The notes under the pieces: generated by a model
Database searches by the model: none
Seen by the model: the letters and a program-made list of their open reading frames with translations, nothing else
Told to the model about the DNA's origin: nothing
Position numbers and translations under genes: made by a program
Assembly: GCF_002940005.1 (NCBI RefSeq)
Contig: NZ_MDEF01000013.1
Source of the DNA: Xanthomonas hortorum
GTDB lineage: Bacteria > Pseudomonadota > Gammaproteobacteria > Xanthomonadales > Xanthomonadaceae
DNA length: 64,000 nucleotides
Direction: 5' to 3' (one strand)
Shown here: positions 38,457 through 48,705 of the stretch, piece by piece
Layout of the letters: every line of letters begins with the position of its first letter
Numbering within the stretch: position 1 is the stretch's first letter

Positions 38457-39115
38457 CCATGGCACCTGCTGCAACGCAGCCCACCGCGCAGACGCCAACG
38501 ATCACGTTATGGGGGCGCCGCAATTCCAGCAATGTGCGCAAGGTGTCGTGGTGCGCCGAAGAAGCCGCAGTGCCCTACACATCGATCGAAGTGGGCGGCG
38601 CTTTCGGTGGTAACGACACGCCCGCGTATCGTGCGTTGAATCCGAACGGGGTGGTGCCGACGCTGCAGGATGGCGAGTTGGTGCTGTGGGAGTCCAACGC
38701 GATCGTGCGTTATCTGGCCGCGCGTTATGCGCCGGCCCTGTATCCGCAATCGCCGGCAGAACGCGCGCTGGGCGATCGCTGGATGGACTGGACCACCTCG
38801 ACATTTGCCGGTGTGTTTCGCGATTTGTTCTGGGGCGTGCTGCGCACCCCCGAGGCCGAGCGCGATCACGCACGCATCGCCGCTGCTTTGATGCGCTCAG
38901 GTGAGCTGCTTGCACGCGCCGACGCGGCATTGGCGCAACAGCCGTATCTGTCCGGCGAACAGTTCGCGATGGGCGATATTCCGCTCGGCAGCTTTATCTA
39001 CGCCTGGTTCGAAATGCCGATCGACCGACCCGAGTTGCCGCACCTGCAGGCGTGGTATCAGCGCTTGCGCACGCGGCCTGCGTACCAGCGTGGAGTGATG
39101 ACGGTGCTGACGTGA
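38453..39115 (+). CDS. Glutathione S-transferase family protein
   Basis: 220 residues. The N-terminal thioredoxin-like domain has LWGRRNSSNVRKVSW (the catalytic Ser lies in NSSNV), the cis-Pro in VPTL and the glutathione gamma-Glu contact in WESNAIVRYLA. The C-terminal helical domain has GDIPLGSFIYAWFEM with the N-capping Asp. The start overlaps the stop of the NYN gene. A start two codons later (MAPAAT) is possible. The substrate is unknown. Confidence 0.9.
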   Translation: MTMAPAATQPTAQTPTITLWGRRNSSNVRKVSWCAEEAAVPYTSIEVGGAFGGNDTPAYRALNPNGVVPTLQDGELVLWESNAIVRYLAARYAPALYPQSPAERALGDRWMDWTTSTFAGVFRDLFWGVLRTPEAERDHARIAAALMRSGELLARADAALAQQPYLSGEQFAMGDIPLGSFIYAWFEMPIDRPELPHLQAWYQRLRTRPAYQRGVMTVLT

Positions 39116-39181
39116 GTTGCGAGTCTCAGCGCTGCAAAGGGGTGGGCCACATATACCGTGCGGCCTGCCGGCTCGCTTTTT

Positions 39182-39249
39182 TGTAGGAGCGCACTCGTGC
39201 GCGGGGGCATCGCCGGTAACGCCGCATCGCGCTCAGGCGCGCTCCTACA
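39182..39249 (+). repeat. REP-like palindrome, copy A
   Basis: 68-base unit bounded by TGTAGGAGCGC and its exact inverse GCGCTCCTACA, with a central GCCGGTAACGCC region. This is a typical Xanthomonas/Stenotrophomonas repetitive extragenic palindrome that folds into one long hairpin. Confidence 0.9.
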
Positions 39250-39290
39250 AAACCTGAGTACACCGCGTGACCTGCCGACTTCGTGTTGTA

Positions 39291-39358
39291 TGTAGGAGCG
39301 CACTTGTGCGCGATGGCATTACCGGTAACGCCCCATCGCGCGCAAGCGCGCTCCTACA
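39291..39358 (+). repeat. REP-like palindrome, copy B
   Basis: Same length and same 11-base termini as copy A, same orientation, 109 bases away start to start. The interior differs at a few positions (ACCGGTAACGCCCC). The two form a direct doublet. Confidence 0.9.
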
Positions 39359-39421
39359 AAACGTGAGCAGACCGCGCAAAACGTGAGTCTGGCTGCAGCC
39401 GCGTGTGCGACATGCCCTGCA

Positions 39422-41644
<2,223 letters not shown>

Positions 41645-41783
41645 CCGGTCAGTCTACCGACCCTGTCCAGAGGCCGGCAGTCGGGTATCAGATCGCCCCA
41701 AATCGACACCTTGGCTTACGGCGCGTTTCTGTGACGGAAGTGATAAATACGACGTAAACCTATGTGAGGATTAAGGAAACCGG

Positions 41784-41808
41784 TTTATCCACACTGCCTG
41801 TGGATAAA
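41784..41808. promoter_or_regulatory. Inverted pair of perfect DnaA boxes
   Basis: TTATCCACA (41785-41793) and its inverse TGTGGATAA (41799-41807), both exact matches to the DnaA consensus, five bases apart, within a 10-bp-arm palindrome. The position upstream of priA suggests DnaA-controlled transcription or a DnaA-titrating/reactivating site. The chromosomal origin itself is unlikely because no dnaA, dnaN, gyrB or rpmH is nearby. Confidence 0.7.
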
Positions 41809-41955
41809 CCTGTGAATTAGTCTCGTGCTCCACGCGTTGAAGGCGGATTCACTAGCCTCTGCAACCTCTTGGACATTTTTTAGCCAATACGGATAAGTTT
41901 ATAAATATCAGCAAGTTAGGCGTGAAACACGATTGCAACAAAGAAAAAACAACAG

Positions 41956-41983
41956 TTGACAGACGTCTGCGTATCGGTATGTC
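41956..41983 (+). promoter_or_regulatory. Candidate promoter with embedded palindrome
   Basis: Perfect -35 box TTGACA, a 16-base spacer and a weak -10 (TATGTC), pointing toward the sigma-like gene at 42115. The 10-bp palindrome CAGACGTCTG (41960-41969) sits across the -35/spacer junction, where a repressor would block polymerase. Confidence 0.35.
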
Positions 41984-42114
41984 TGCCGCTGTGCACAACC
42001 CGCACGGGTGGCGGTCGCGGCCAAGGCGAGGGCGGAGCAAGGCCGTCTCGATCTGTCAAGCCATCGGCGGGGGCCAGTTGCGTCGGTATCATGCCGGCCG
42101 ATGCTGGAGTTCTC

Positions 42115-43152
42115 ATGACCGTAGTCCCCGACGCCCCTGTCACCCCTGCCGCGCTGTCAGCCTTCCTGCGCGGTGTCGAACGCCGGGGTCTGGTGCTCGC
42201 GCAACTGCAATGCGGCGATGTGGCGGCGGCCGAGCGGGCCCTGGCTGCGGCGCTACGTGCCTTCAGCAGCCAGGCGGCAGGACGCCCGATGGCCGGCTGG
42301 CCGATGCGCTTCTGGAGCCTGTTGGCAGCTGCCCCGCCGTTGCGGCGCGAGCCCATGCCGGGCACCTGGCTGCCCCCGTTCACCGCGCTGGGGCGGATGC
42401 AGACCGCCGACCGGCTGGCGCTGCTGCTGCGCATCGTGGCCGGGCTGGAAGAAGAACCCGCCAGCGAGGTACAGGGCATCGACGTGGCGGCGTATCGGCA
42501 ATCGCTGGCCCGCGCCTGCCCGCGCGATGCGGCCGGCAATCCGGACGCGCAGGCCTGGCGGGTGTTGGCCGAGGCGGCGCAGCAGGAGTTGCGCGAACTC
42601 ACCCCGGCCCAGGTGAGTCGACTGGGGCAACTCCGCGATTCGGCCCTGGCCGGCATGCCGCTGCTACCGGCGGCGGCAGCGCCTGTGGTCGCCGCTGCCG
42701 AGCCGCGTCGTCCGGCGGCGCCACGTGTGCGCCCCGCTCGTCAGTGGCATTTGCCGCGGATCTCGCGCCGCCACGCCGGCATCGTGCTGGCGGTGCTGGC
42801 GTTGGCCCTGCTGCTCGCGGTGCTGGGCTGGTGGTGGACCCATCGCCGGCCTGCACTGCCACCCGAGCCGGTCTCGCAGGCGCCGGCCGGTGTGTTGCAT
42901 GTCACCGACGCCGCGCCGGTGCTGGTGGAAGAACTTCCCGCCGCCGACCTGCCTGACGCAGCGGCAGCCCCCGGCATGGACCCGCGCGACCAGGCGATGC
43001 TGGCCGACCCGGATCTGGAACTGGCGCGCTCGGCGGATTTCTACGCCTGGTATGCGGCCGGCCATCCGGTGCCGGCCGACGAATCCGGCGCGCATGCCAC
43101 CGCCGCCGAGCCGCCTGCCGCCCCGATGGAGACCGTCGATGACGAGAATTAA
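42115..43152 (+). CDS. Membrane-anchored protein with a degenerate ECF-sigma-like N-terminal half
   Basis: 345 residues, starting after GGAG. Residues ~11-70 resemble sigma region 2 (LSAFLRGVERRGLVLAQLQC, then GDVAAAERALAAALRAF and WPMRFWSLL). Residues ~92-136 resemble region 4 (LALLLRIVAGLEEEPASEVQ then GIDVAAYRQSLARA, the LLR..GLS..EIAE..G.....R..RA pattern). A linker rich in Ala/Pro/Arg leads to one TM helix (222-241) and a ~100-residue acidic periplasmic tail. The polar DNA- and core-contact residues are mostly replaced by Ala/Leu, so sigma activity is doubtful. The stop overlaps the DUF3106 gene by 14 bp. I do not know a described function; the sigma resemblance is my reading and needs a profile search. 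Confidence 0.7.
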   Translation: MTVVPDAPVTPAALSAFLRGVERRGLVLAQLQCGDVAAAERALAAALRAFSSQAAGRPMAGWPMRFWSLLAAAPPLRREPMPGTWLPPFTALGRMQTADRLALLLRIVAGLEEEPASEVQGIDVAAYRQSLARACPRDAAGNPDAQAWRVLAEAAQQELRELTPAQVSRLGQLRDSALAGMPLLPAAAAPVVAAAEPRRPAAPRVRPARQWHLPRISRRHAGIVLAVLALALLLAVLGWWWTHRRPALPPEPVSQAPAGVLHVTDAAPVLVEELPAADLPDAAAAPGMDPRDQAMLADPDLELARSADFYAWYAAGHPVPADESGAHATAAEPPAAPMETVDDEN

Positions 43153-43756
43153 GTGGTGCGGCCTGCTGTTGTTCGCCGCCGCCGGTCTGGCCGGTGCGCA
43201 AGCCCTGCCGGCGCCCCTGGAAGAAGGCAGCGCTGCCGCGCCGTTCGGCGCCCCAACGCCCGTCGCCGCGACGGCCGCGACTCCAACTTCCGCGACCCCG
43301 AGCGCCGCACAGCAACGCGCGCGCTGGGACGCCTTGACGCCTGCACAGCAGGCCGAGCTGCGCGCCCGCTATGCCGCGTGGAAAGGGCTCACCGCCACCG
43401 ACCGGGTGGTGCTGCGGCAGGCACGCGAGCGTCTGCGTGCCTTGCCCGAGGACCAGCAACGCGCACTACGCACGCAGTTCACCGTGATGGATCGCCTGCA
43501 TCGCGATGGCTGGCGCCTGGGCTCGCAGCTGGGCGCGTTCTATTCCCCGTTGCAGCCGTTGATCGGCTACGTACCGCCGGCACAGCGCGACGCGCTCTTG
43601 AACGTGCTGCGCAGCCTGGATGCCGGGCAGCTGGAGCAGTTGGCGCTGCTGGCACAACGCACCCCGCCGCAGGAGCGCGATGCCTTGCGCGATGCCTTGC
43701 TGACTGAAGCGCCTGCAACGCGCAATGCATGGTTGAAGCGGCAGCTGGCGCGGTGA
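43139..43756 (+). CDS. Exported DUF3106 protein
   Basis: 205 residues with a signal peptide (MTRIKWCGLLLFAAAGLAGA), an Ala/Thr/Pro linker and a helical DUF3106 domain. The domain has repeated W/L-x-LTPAQQAELRARYAAW and RLRALPEDQQRALRTQF units, the 'W..L...Q...L......W..L' pattern that resembles periplasmic CpxP/Spy-like helical proteins. It overlaps the end of the sigma-like membrane protein by 14 bp and is therefore probably made with it. In other proteobacteria DUF3106 genes often follow an ECF sigma factor and a membrane protein, which suggests an envelope-stress link. Confidence 0.82.
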   Translation: MTRIKWCGLLLFAAAGLAGAQALPAPLEEGSAAAPFGAPTPVAATAATPTSATPSAAQQRARWDALTPAQQAELRARYAAWKGLTATDRVVLRQARERLRALPEDQQRALRTQFTVMDRLHRDGWRLGSQLGAFYSPLQPLIGYVPPAQRDALLNVLRSLDAGQLEQLALLAQRTPPQERDALRDALLTEAPATRNAWLKRQLAR

Positions 43757-43929
43757 TGTCGAAACCCTCGCTGTCGAAACGGTCAACGCATCGTCGCGCG
43801 TCCACGCGCCGCTGGCGCATGGGAGGCTGACTGACCCACGTCGCACAGTGCGGGTAAGATGTCGGCCCCGCGCGACCCGGTGCCAGCGCCTCCCGGCACG
43901 GCCGTAGTCCGCGCAGCGATCGGTTTGTC

Positions 43930-45306
43930 ATGTCTGTTTCTCCTGCACCCACGTCCGCGACGCCAGGCTTCGCTGCGGAAGTGCGCACCACCGGCCTGCT
44001 CGCGCTGCCGCTGGTGCTCGGCCACGTCTCTACCGGCCTCATTGGCTTTGTCGACAACGTCATCGCCGGCCACCACGGCACCGCCACGTTGGCCGCAGTC
44101 ACCATCGGCACCTCGCTGTTGTGGCTGCCGATGCTGGTGCCGATCGGCACGCTGATCTCGTTGACCGCTTCGGTCTCGCAACTGGTCGGTGCCGGCCGCG
44201 AGCGCGAGATCGGCCCGTTGTTCCGCCAGGCGTTGTGGTTGTCGCTAGGCCTGGGCGCGGTGATGTTCGCCTTCCTGAGCGCGGTACCGCCGCTGCTGCC
44301 CACCTTCGGGATTGCGCCGGACATCGTGCCGGGGGCGACCGACTTCCTGCATGCGGTGCGCTGGGGCGGGCCGGCGTTGACGTTCTACTTCTGCATGCGC
44401 TATCTCAGCGAGGGCATGCACTGGACGCTGCCGACCATGTTGCTGGGCTTTGGTGGCTTGCTGGTGCTGGCGCCGCTGGGCTATGCGCTGACCTACGGCA
44501 AATTCGGTTTTGCCGAGCACGGTGCGCAAGGCCTGGGCATGGCCTCGGCGATCACCATGTGGATGCAGGCACTCGCGTTTGCGCTGTATCTGTGGCGCTC
44601 GCGCCGCTTCGCGCATCTGGAATTGTTCAGTCATCTCGAAGGGCCGCGCTGGCGCGCCATCGGCGATCTGCTACGCACCGGCCTGCCGATCGGTATCACC
44701 GTGTTGATGGAAGGCGGGCTGTTCATCGTCACCGCCTTGCTGATCGGCCGGCTCGGCTCCACCGAAGCGGCTGCGCACCAGATTGCGATCAACGTTGCGC
44801 AACTGTGTTTCATGATCCCGATGGGCGTGGCCGAGGCCACCACGGTGCGGGTCGGGCATGCGGTGGGGCGCGGCGATCCGCTCGGCATGCGGCGTGCGGC
44901 CTGGGCCGGCTACGCCATCGTGCTGGGCACCCAGGCGTTGTCGGCCAGCGTGCTGTTGCTGGGCCACGACGCCATCGTGAGTGTCTACACCGACGATGTG
45001 GCGGTGGCGGCGCTGGCCTCGGTGCTACTGCTGTACGCAGCTACTTTCCAGTTTCCTGACGGCATCCAGGTGCTCTCCAGCGGCGCGCTGCGCGGGCTCA
45101 AGGACACCCGTGTGCCGATGTTCCTGGCCATGTTCTCGTATTGGGGCGTGGGCATGCCGATCGGTGCCGGGCTCGGCCTGGGACTTGGCTGGGGCCCGCA
45201 AGGCATGTGGATTGGCCTGATTCTGGGCCTGACCGTGGCGTCGATCCTGATGGGCCTGCGTTTCCGCCAGACCAGCCGGCGCCTGACTGCCGACGCGACC
45301 CCCTGA
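43930..45306 (+). CDS. MATE-family multidrug exporter (NorM-like)
   Basis: 458 residues with twelve hydrophobic segments in two halves, an inner-membrane Na+- or H+-coupled drug exporter. Typical positions are LPLVLGHVSTGLIGFVDNVI (TM1 with a conserved Asp), EGMHWTLPTM, LPIGITVLMEGGLFI (TM7 with Glu) and AAHQIAINVAQLCFMIPMG. Its substrate cannot be predicted. It stands alone, 173 bp after the DUF3106 gene and 84 bp before sppA. Confidence 0.92.
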   Translation: MSVSPAPTSATPGFAAEVRTTGLLALPLVLGHVSTGLIGFVDNVIAGHHGTATLAAVTIGTSLLWLPMLVPIGTLISLTASVSQLVGAGREREIGPLFRQALWLSLGLGAVMFAFLSAVPPLLPTFGIAPDIVPGATDFLHAVRWGGPALTFYFCMRYLSEGMHWTLPTMLLGFGGLLVLAPLGYALTYGKFGFAEHGAQGLGMASAITMWMQALAFALYLWRSRRFAHLELFSHLEGPRWRAIGDLLRTGLPIGITVLMEGGLFIVTALLIGRLGSTEAAAHQIAINVAQLCFMIPMGVAEATTVRVGHAVGRGDPLGMRRAAWAGYAIVLGTQALSASVLLLGHDAIVSVYTDDVAVAALASVLLLYAATFQFPDGIQVLSSGALRGLKDTRVPMFLAMFSYWGVGMPIGAGLGLGLGWGPQGMWIGLILGLTVASILMGLRFRQTSRRLTADATP

Positions 45307-45390
45307 CTTCCAGCGCATGCCGTGCGTGCTGCGCAGCCGGTATGCTGGGCAGCATTACTTGCATGCAGCGTCATTTCGACGGAGTTTTCC

Positions 45391-47289
45391 ATGAACCACC
45401 CCGTGCGTCGCAATCCCATCGCCAGTTTCTTCGTTGGCCTGTGGGATGTGATGAATTTCACCCGGCGCCTGATCTTCAACCTGGCGTTTTTCGGCTTTCT
45501 GTTCCTGATGCTGCTGCTGTTTGTAGTGGCGATCGCGCGTGGCGACGGCACCAAGCCGCTGGCCGAGCGCACCACGCTGGTGATCAACCCGGAAGGCACC
45601 CTGGTCGAGCAGTTCAGCGCCGACCCGGTGAGCCGTTCGCTGGCCAAGGCAGTCGGCGACAAGAGCGCCGAAGAGGTGCAGCTGCGCGACCTGGTGCGGG
45701 TGATCGAGGCGGCCGGCAAGGATCGCAAGATCGAACGGGTGCTGTTGAACCTGGACAAGTTTCAGCCGTCCGGTTTCGCTTCGCAGCGCGAAGTCGCCGC
45801 GGCCCTGCAGAAGCTGCGCGCCTCCGGCAAGCAGATCGTCGCCTTCAGCGAGAGCATGAGCCAGGGCCAGTACCTGCTGGCCGCGCAGGCCAACGAGGTC
45901 TATCTCGACCCGATGGGCAGCGTGCTGCTGGAAGGCCTTGGCCGCTATCGCCAGTATTTCCGCGAAGGCCTGCAGGACAAGCTGGGCGTGGACGTGCATC
46001 TGTTCCGCGTGGGCGAGTACAAGTCCGCGGCCGAGCCGTACATCCTCGACGCGGCCTCGGCCGATGCCAAGGAAGCGGATCTGTTCTGGATGAACGACGT
46101 GTGGCAGCGCTACCTGGCCGACGTCGGTACCGCGCGCAAGCTCACCCCGGCGCAGCTGACCGCCGGCATCGATACGCTGCCCGAAGGCGTGACCGCCGCC
46201 GGTGGCGATCTGGCCAAGTTCGCGCTGCAGCAGAAGCTGGTCGACGGACTCAAGACCCGCGAAGAGGTCGATGCCTTGTTGACCAAGCGCGGCGTGGCCG
46301 ACAGCGATGCCGATGCCGGCTTCCGCAACATCGATTTCGCCAGCTATCTCACCCAGTTGCAGGCGCGGCGGTCCATGGACAGCCGCCCGCAGGTGGCCGT
46401 GGTGGTGGCCGCTGGCGAGATCAGTGGTGGCGAGCAGCCGGCCGGCCGCATCGGTGGCGAATCGACCGCGGCGCTTCTGCGTCAGGCGCGCGACGATGAA
46501 GAGGTCAAGGCGGTGGTGCTGCGCGTGGATTCGCCCGGCGGCGAAGTGTTCGCCTCCGAGCAGATCCGTCGCGAAGTGGTCGCGCTCAAGCAGGCCGGCA
46601 AGCCGGTGGTGGTGTCGATGGGCGACCTGGCGGCCTCCGGCGGTTACTGGATCAGCATGAATGCCGATCGCATCTATGCCGATCCCTCGACCATCAGCGG
46701 CTCGATCGGCATCTTCGGCATGGTGCCGAATCTGACCCGTGCGCTGGACAAGATCGGCGTGCATACCGATGGTGTGGGCACTACGCGGTTTGCCGGTGCC
46801 TTCGACATCACCCGTCCGCTGGATCCGGCCGCCGGCCAGGTCATCCAGGCGGTGATCAACAAGGGCTATGCCGATTTCACCGGCAAGGTGGCGCAGGCGC
46901 GTCACCAGTCGGTCGACGCCATCGACAAGGTCGCACGTGGCCGCGTGTGGAGCGGGGCGCAGGCCAAGCAGCACGGCCTGGTGGATGCATTCGGCGGCAT
47001 GCAGGAGGCAGTGGCCGATGCGGCCGATCGGGCAAAGCTGAGCAAGGGCAAGTTCCGCGTGCGCTATGTCGAGAAGCCGGCCACGCCGTTCTCGCAGTTC
47101 ATGAGCGGCTTTGCCGGCAGCCGCATGGGCGCCTGGATGCTGGGCGATTCGGCCATGGCACGCGCCATGCTGGCGCGCTCGCTGCCGGAAGTGGATACCC
47201 AGCTGCGCTTCGTCGAAGACGCCGTGCATGACAGCAAGGCCGGGGGCACGCCGGTCAAGTCGCTGGCGTATTGCTTCTGCGGGTTCTAA
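45391..47289 (+). CDS. sppA: Signal peptide peptidase SppA (67-kDa type)
   Basis: Membrane-bound Ser/Lys protease that degrades cleaved signal peptides in the periplasm. 632 residues, the long tandem-domain type as in E. coli. TM helix at about residues 27-50. General base Lys211 in GEYKSAAEPY (first half) and nucleophile Ser416 in LAASGGYWISM (second half). Also DSPGGEVFASEQIRREV. The start follows GGAG. A terminator follows the stop codon. Confidence 0.95.
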   Translation: MNHPVRRNPIASFFVGLWDVMNFTRRLIFNLAFFGFLFLMLLLFVVAIARGDGTKPLAERTTLVINPEGTLVEQFSADPVSRSLAKAVGDKSAEEVQLRDLVRVIEAAGKDRKIERVLLNLDKFQPSGFASQREVAAALQKLRASGKQIVAFSESMSQGQYLLAAQANEVYLDPMGSVLLEGLGRYRQYFREGLQDKLGVDVHLFRVGEYKSAAEPYILDAASADAKEADLFWMNDVWQRYLADVGTARKLTPAQLTAGIDTLPEGVTAAGGDLAKFALQQKLVDGLKTREEVDALLTKRGVADSDADAGFRNIDFASYLTQLQARRSMDSRPQVAVVVAAGEISGGEQPAGRIGGESTAALLRQARDDEEVKAVVLRVDSPGGEVFASEQIRREVVALKQAGKPVVVSMGDLAASGGYWISMNADRIYADPSTISGSIGIFGMVPNLTRALDKIGVHTDGVGTTRFAGAFDITRPLDPAAGQVIQAVINKGYADFTGKVAQARHQSVDAIDKVARGRVWSGAQAKQHGLVDAFGGMQEAVADAADRAKLSKGKFRVRYVEKPATPFSQFMSGFAGSRMGAWMLGDSAMARAMLARSLPEVDTQLRFVEDAVHDSKAGGTPVKSLAYCFCGF

Positions 47290-47315
47290 CCCAGCACGTT
47301 TGCAACGTGATGTAT

Positions 47316-47349
47316 CGACAACGCCGGCTTTGCGCCGGCGTTGTCGTTT
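47316..47349 (+). terminator. Intrinsic terminator after sppA
   Basis: Perfect 13-bp stem CGACAACGCCGGC / GCCGGCGTTGTCG with a 5-base loop, followed by TTT. The minus strand lacks a clear U-tract. Confidence 0.75.
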
Positions 47350-47433
47350 CTGCGCTCAGGCGATGCAATGATGCGGGCGCGCGCAGTCGCGGCTTCGACA
47401 CAAAACGCGCGTGCTTCAGACAGCAGATTTCGG

Positions 47434-47649
47434 TTACTGCGTGGCCGCGTCGATCACCTTGCGTTGGTCGTCTGCGGCCTGATCGGTGGCCGCCTGCACT
47501 GCATGCGCCTTGTTCAACGGTTCCTGGATGTGGTCGCGCAAGGCGGTGGCCTGCGGCTCGGGCTTCTGATCGGTGGGCGCAGGTTGCGGTCGCTGACAGG
47601 CACCAAGCAGCAACGCCAGGCTGGCTGCAGGAATCCAATGCACTTTCAT
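47434..47649 (-). CDS. Small lipoprotein of unknown function
   Basis: 71 residues. The signal peptide ends with the lipobox LLLGAC, followed by a charged, helical Gln/Ala/Asp-rich tail (HIQEPLNKAHAVQAATDQAA). Single gene between sppA and an SDR gene, facing away from the latter. GAGG precedes the start. The helical tail could be a coiled coil. No known family is recognised. Confidence 0.75.
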   Translation of the reverse strand: MKVHWIPAASLALLLGACQRPQPAPTDQKPEPQATALRDHIQEPLNKAHAVQAATDQAADDQRKVIDAATQ

Positions 47650-47755
47650 CGTCGTGACCTCGCTTGGGGTGGAGGTATCCTAACGCCCGGGCCGCAAGCA
47701 GGCGTCAATCACGCTGCAGCGGCCGTTTCCTGCGTCTTGAAAGAGGATCACCCAC

Positions 47756-48532
47756 GTGACAACCCATCGTTGGCGGCTGGATGGACAGACCGCGCTCATC
47801 ACCGGTGCCAGCGCCGGCATTGGCTTTGCCATCGCGCGTGAACTGCTCGGCTTCGGCGCGGATCTAATGATGGTGGCGCGCGACGCCGATGCGTTGGCGC
47901 AGGCGCGCGACGAGCTCGCCGAAGAATTCCCCGAGCGTGAATTGCATGGCCTGGCCGCCGATGTGGCCGACGATGAAGAACGTCGCGCCATTCTGGACTG
48001 GGTGGAAGACCACGCCGATGGCCTGCATCTGCTGATCAACAATGCCGGCGGCAACATCACCCGCGCGGCGATCGACTACACCGAAGACCAGTGGCGCGGC
48101 ATCTTCGAAACCAACGTGTTCGCGGCCTTCGAATTGTCGCGTTATGCGCACCCGTTGCTTGCCCGCCACGCGGCTTCGGCAATCGTCAACGTCGGCAGCG
48201 TCTCCGGCATCACCCATGTGCGCAGCGGCGCGCCGTACGGCATGACCAAGGCCGCGTTGCAGCAGATGACACGCAATCTGGCGGTGGAATGGGCCGAGGA
48301 CGGCATCCGCGTCAACGCAGTGGCGCCGTGGTACATCCGCACCCGTCGCACATCCGGGCCGCTGTCGGATCCGGATTACTACGAGCAGGTGATCGAACGC
48401 ACCCCGATGCGCCGCATCGGCGAACCGGAAGAAGTTGCCGCCGCCGTCGGTTTCCTCTGCCTGCCGGCCGCCAGTTACATCACCGGCGAATGCATCGCAG
48501 TGGATGGCGGATTCTTGCGTTACGGGTTTTAA
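47756..48532 (+). CDS. SDR-family oxidoreductase (tropinone-reductase-like)
   Basis: 258 residues from a GTG start after AAGAGGA. Classical short-chain dehydrogenase: nucleotide motif TGASAGIGFA, NNAGG, catalytic Ser in NVGSVSG and the YGMTK pair (Tyr and Lys), plus VNAVAPWYIRT. The Ala-Arg after the second beta strand (MMVARDADAL) suggests NADP preference. Substrate is unknown; plant tropinone-reductase relatives in bacteria reduce varied ketones. No pathway genes are adjacent. Confidence 0.9.
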   Translation: MTTHRWRLDGQTALITGASAGIGFAIARELLGFGADLMMVARDADALAQARDELAEEFPERELHGLAADVADDEERRAILDWVEDHADGLHLLINNAGGNITRAAIDYTEDQWRGIFETNVFAAFELSRYAHPLLARHAASAIVNVGSVSGITHVRSGAPYGMTKAALQQMTRNLAVEWAEDGIRVNAVAPWYIRTRRTSGPLSDPDYYEQVIERTPMRRIGEPEEVAAAVGFLCLPAASYITGECIAVDGGFLRYGF

Positions 48533-48705
48533 CCCGCCTGCGCGCGAGTCAGGGGGGGCGCGAAGTTGCTCGCTTGCGCTGCTGGTCGGTGCACCGCACA
48601 TGCCATCTGGTGATCGCTGTAGGTTGCCAGTGGCTTTAAAACATCGGCCCGGCAAATGCAGCGCCGTCGAACTGACTGACCTGCGCTGGACCGCTGGTTG
48701 CAGCA

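Larger units (their letters stand above)
39116..39421 (+). other. Intergenic region with a repeat doublet
   Basis: 306 bases between the convergent genes for glutathione transferase and priA. About half is two copies of a palindromic repeat; the rest holds no recognisable gene. Confidence 0.8.
41645..42114 (+). other. AT-rich divergent control region between priA and the sigma-like gene
   Basis: 470 bases, clearly lower in GC than its surroundings from about 41740 to 41960. It contains an inverted pair of perfect DnaA boxes, one near-consensus box at 41888-41896 (TACGGATAA, 7 of 9), a T6 run and a candidate promoter with an embedded palindrome. No gene is convincing here. Confidence 0.7.

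Noticed and set aside
39182..39358. Short CRISPR array
   Set aside because: Only two units, each an internal palindrome of 68 bases, with no constant repeat/variable spacer structure and no cas genes.
41645..42114. Chromosomal replication origin
   Set aside because: Two perfect DnaA boxes and AT-rich DNA are present, but there are too few boxes and no dnaA, dnaN, gyrB, rpmH or parAB; the region is better read as a DnaA-controlled site.
45355..47229. 624-codon open frame opposite sppA
   Set aside because: Antisense shadow with His/Arg/Gln-rich composition and no recognisable domain.
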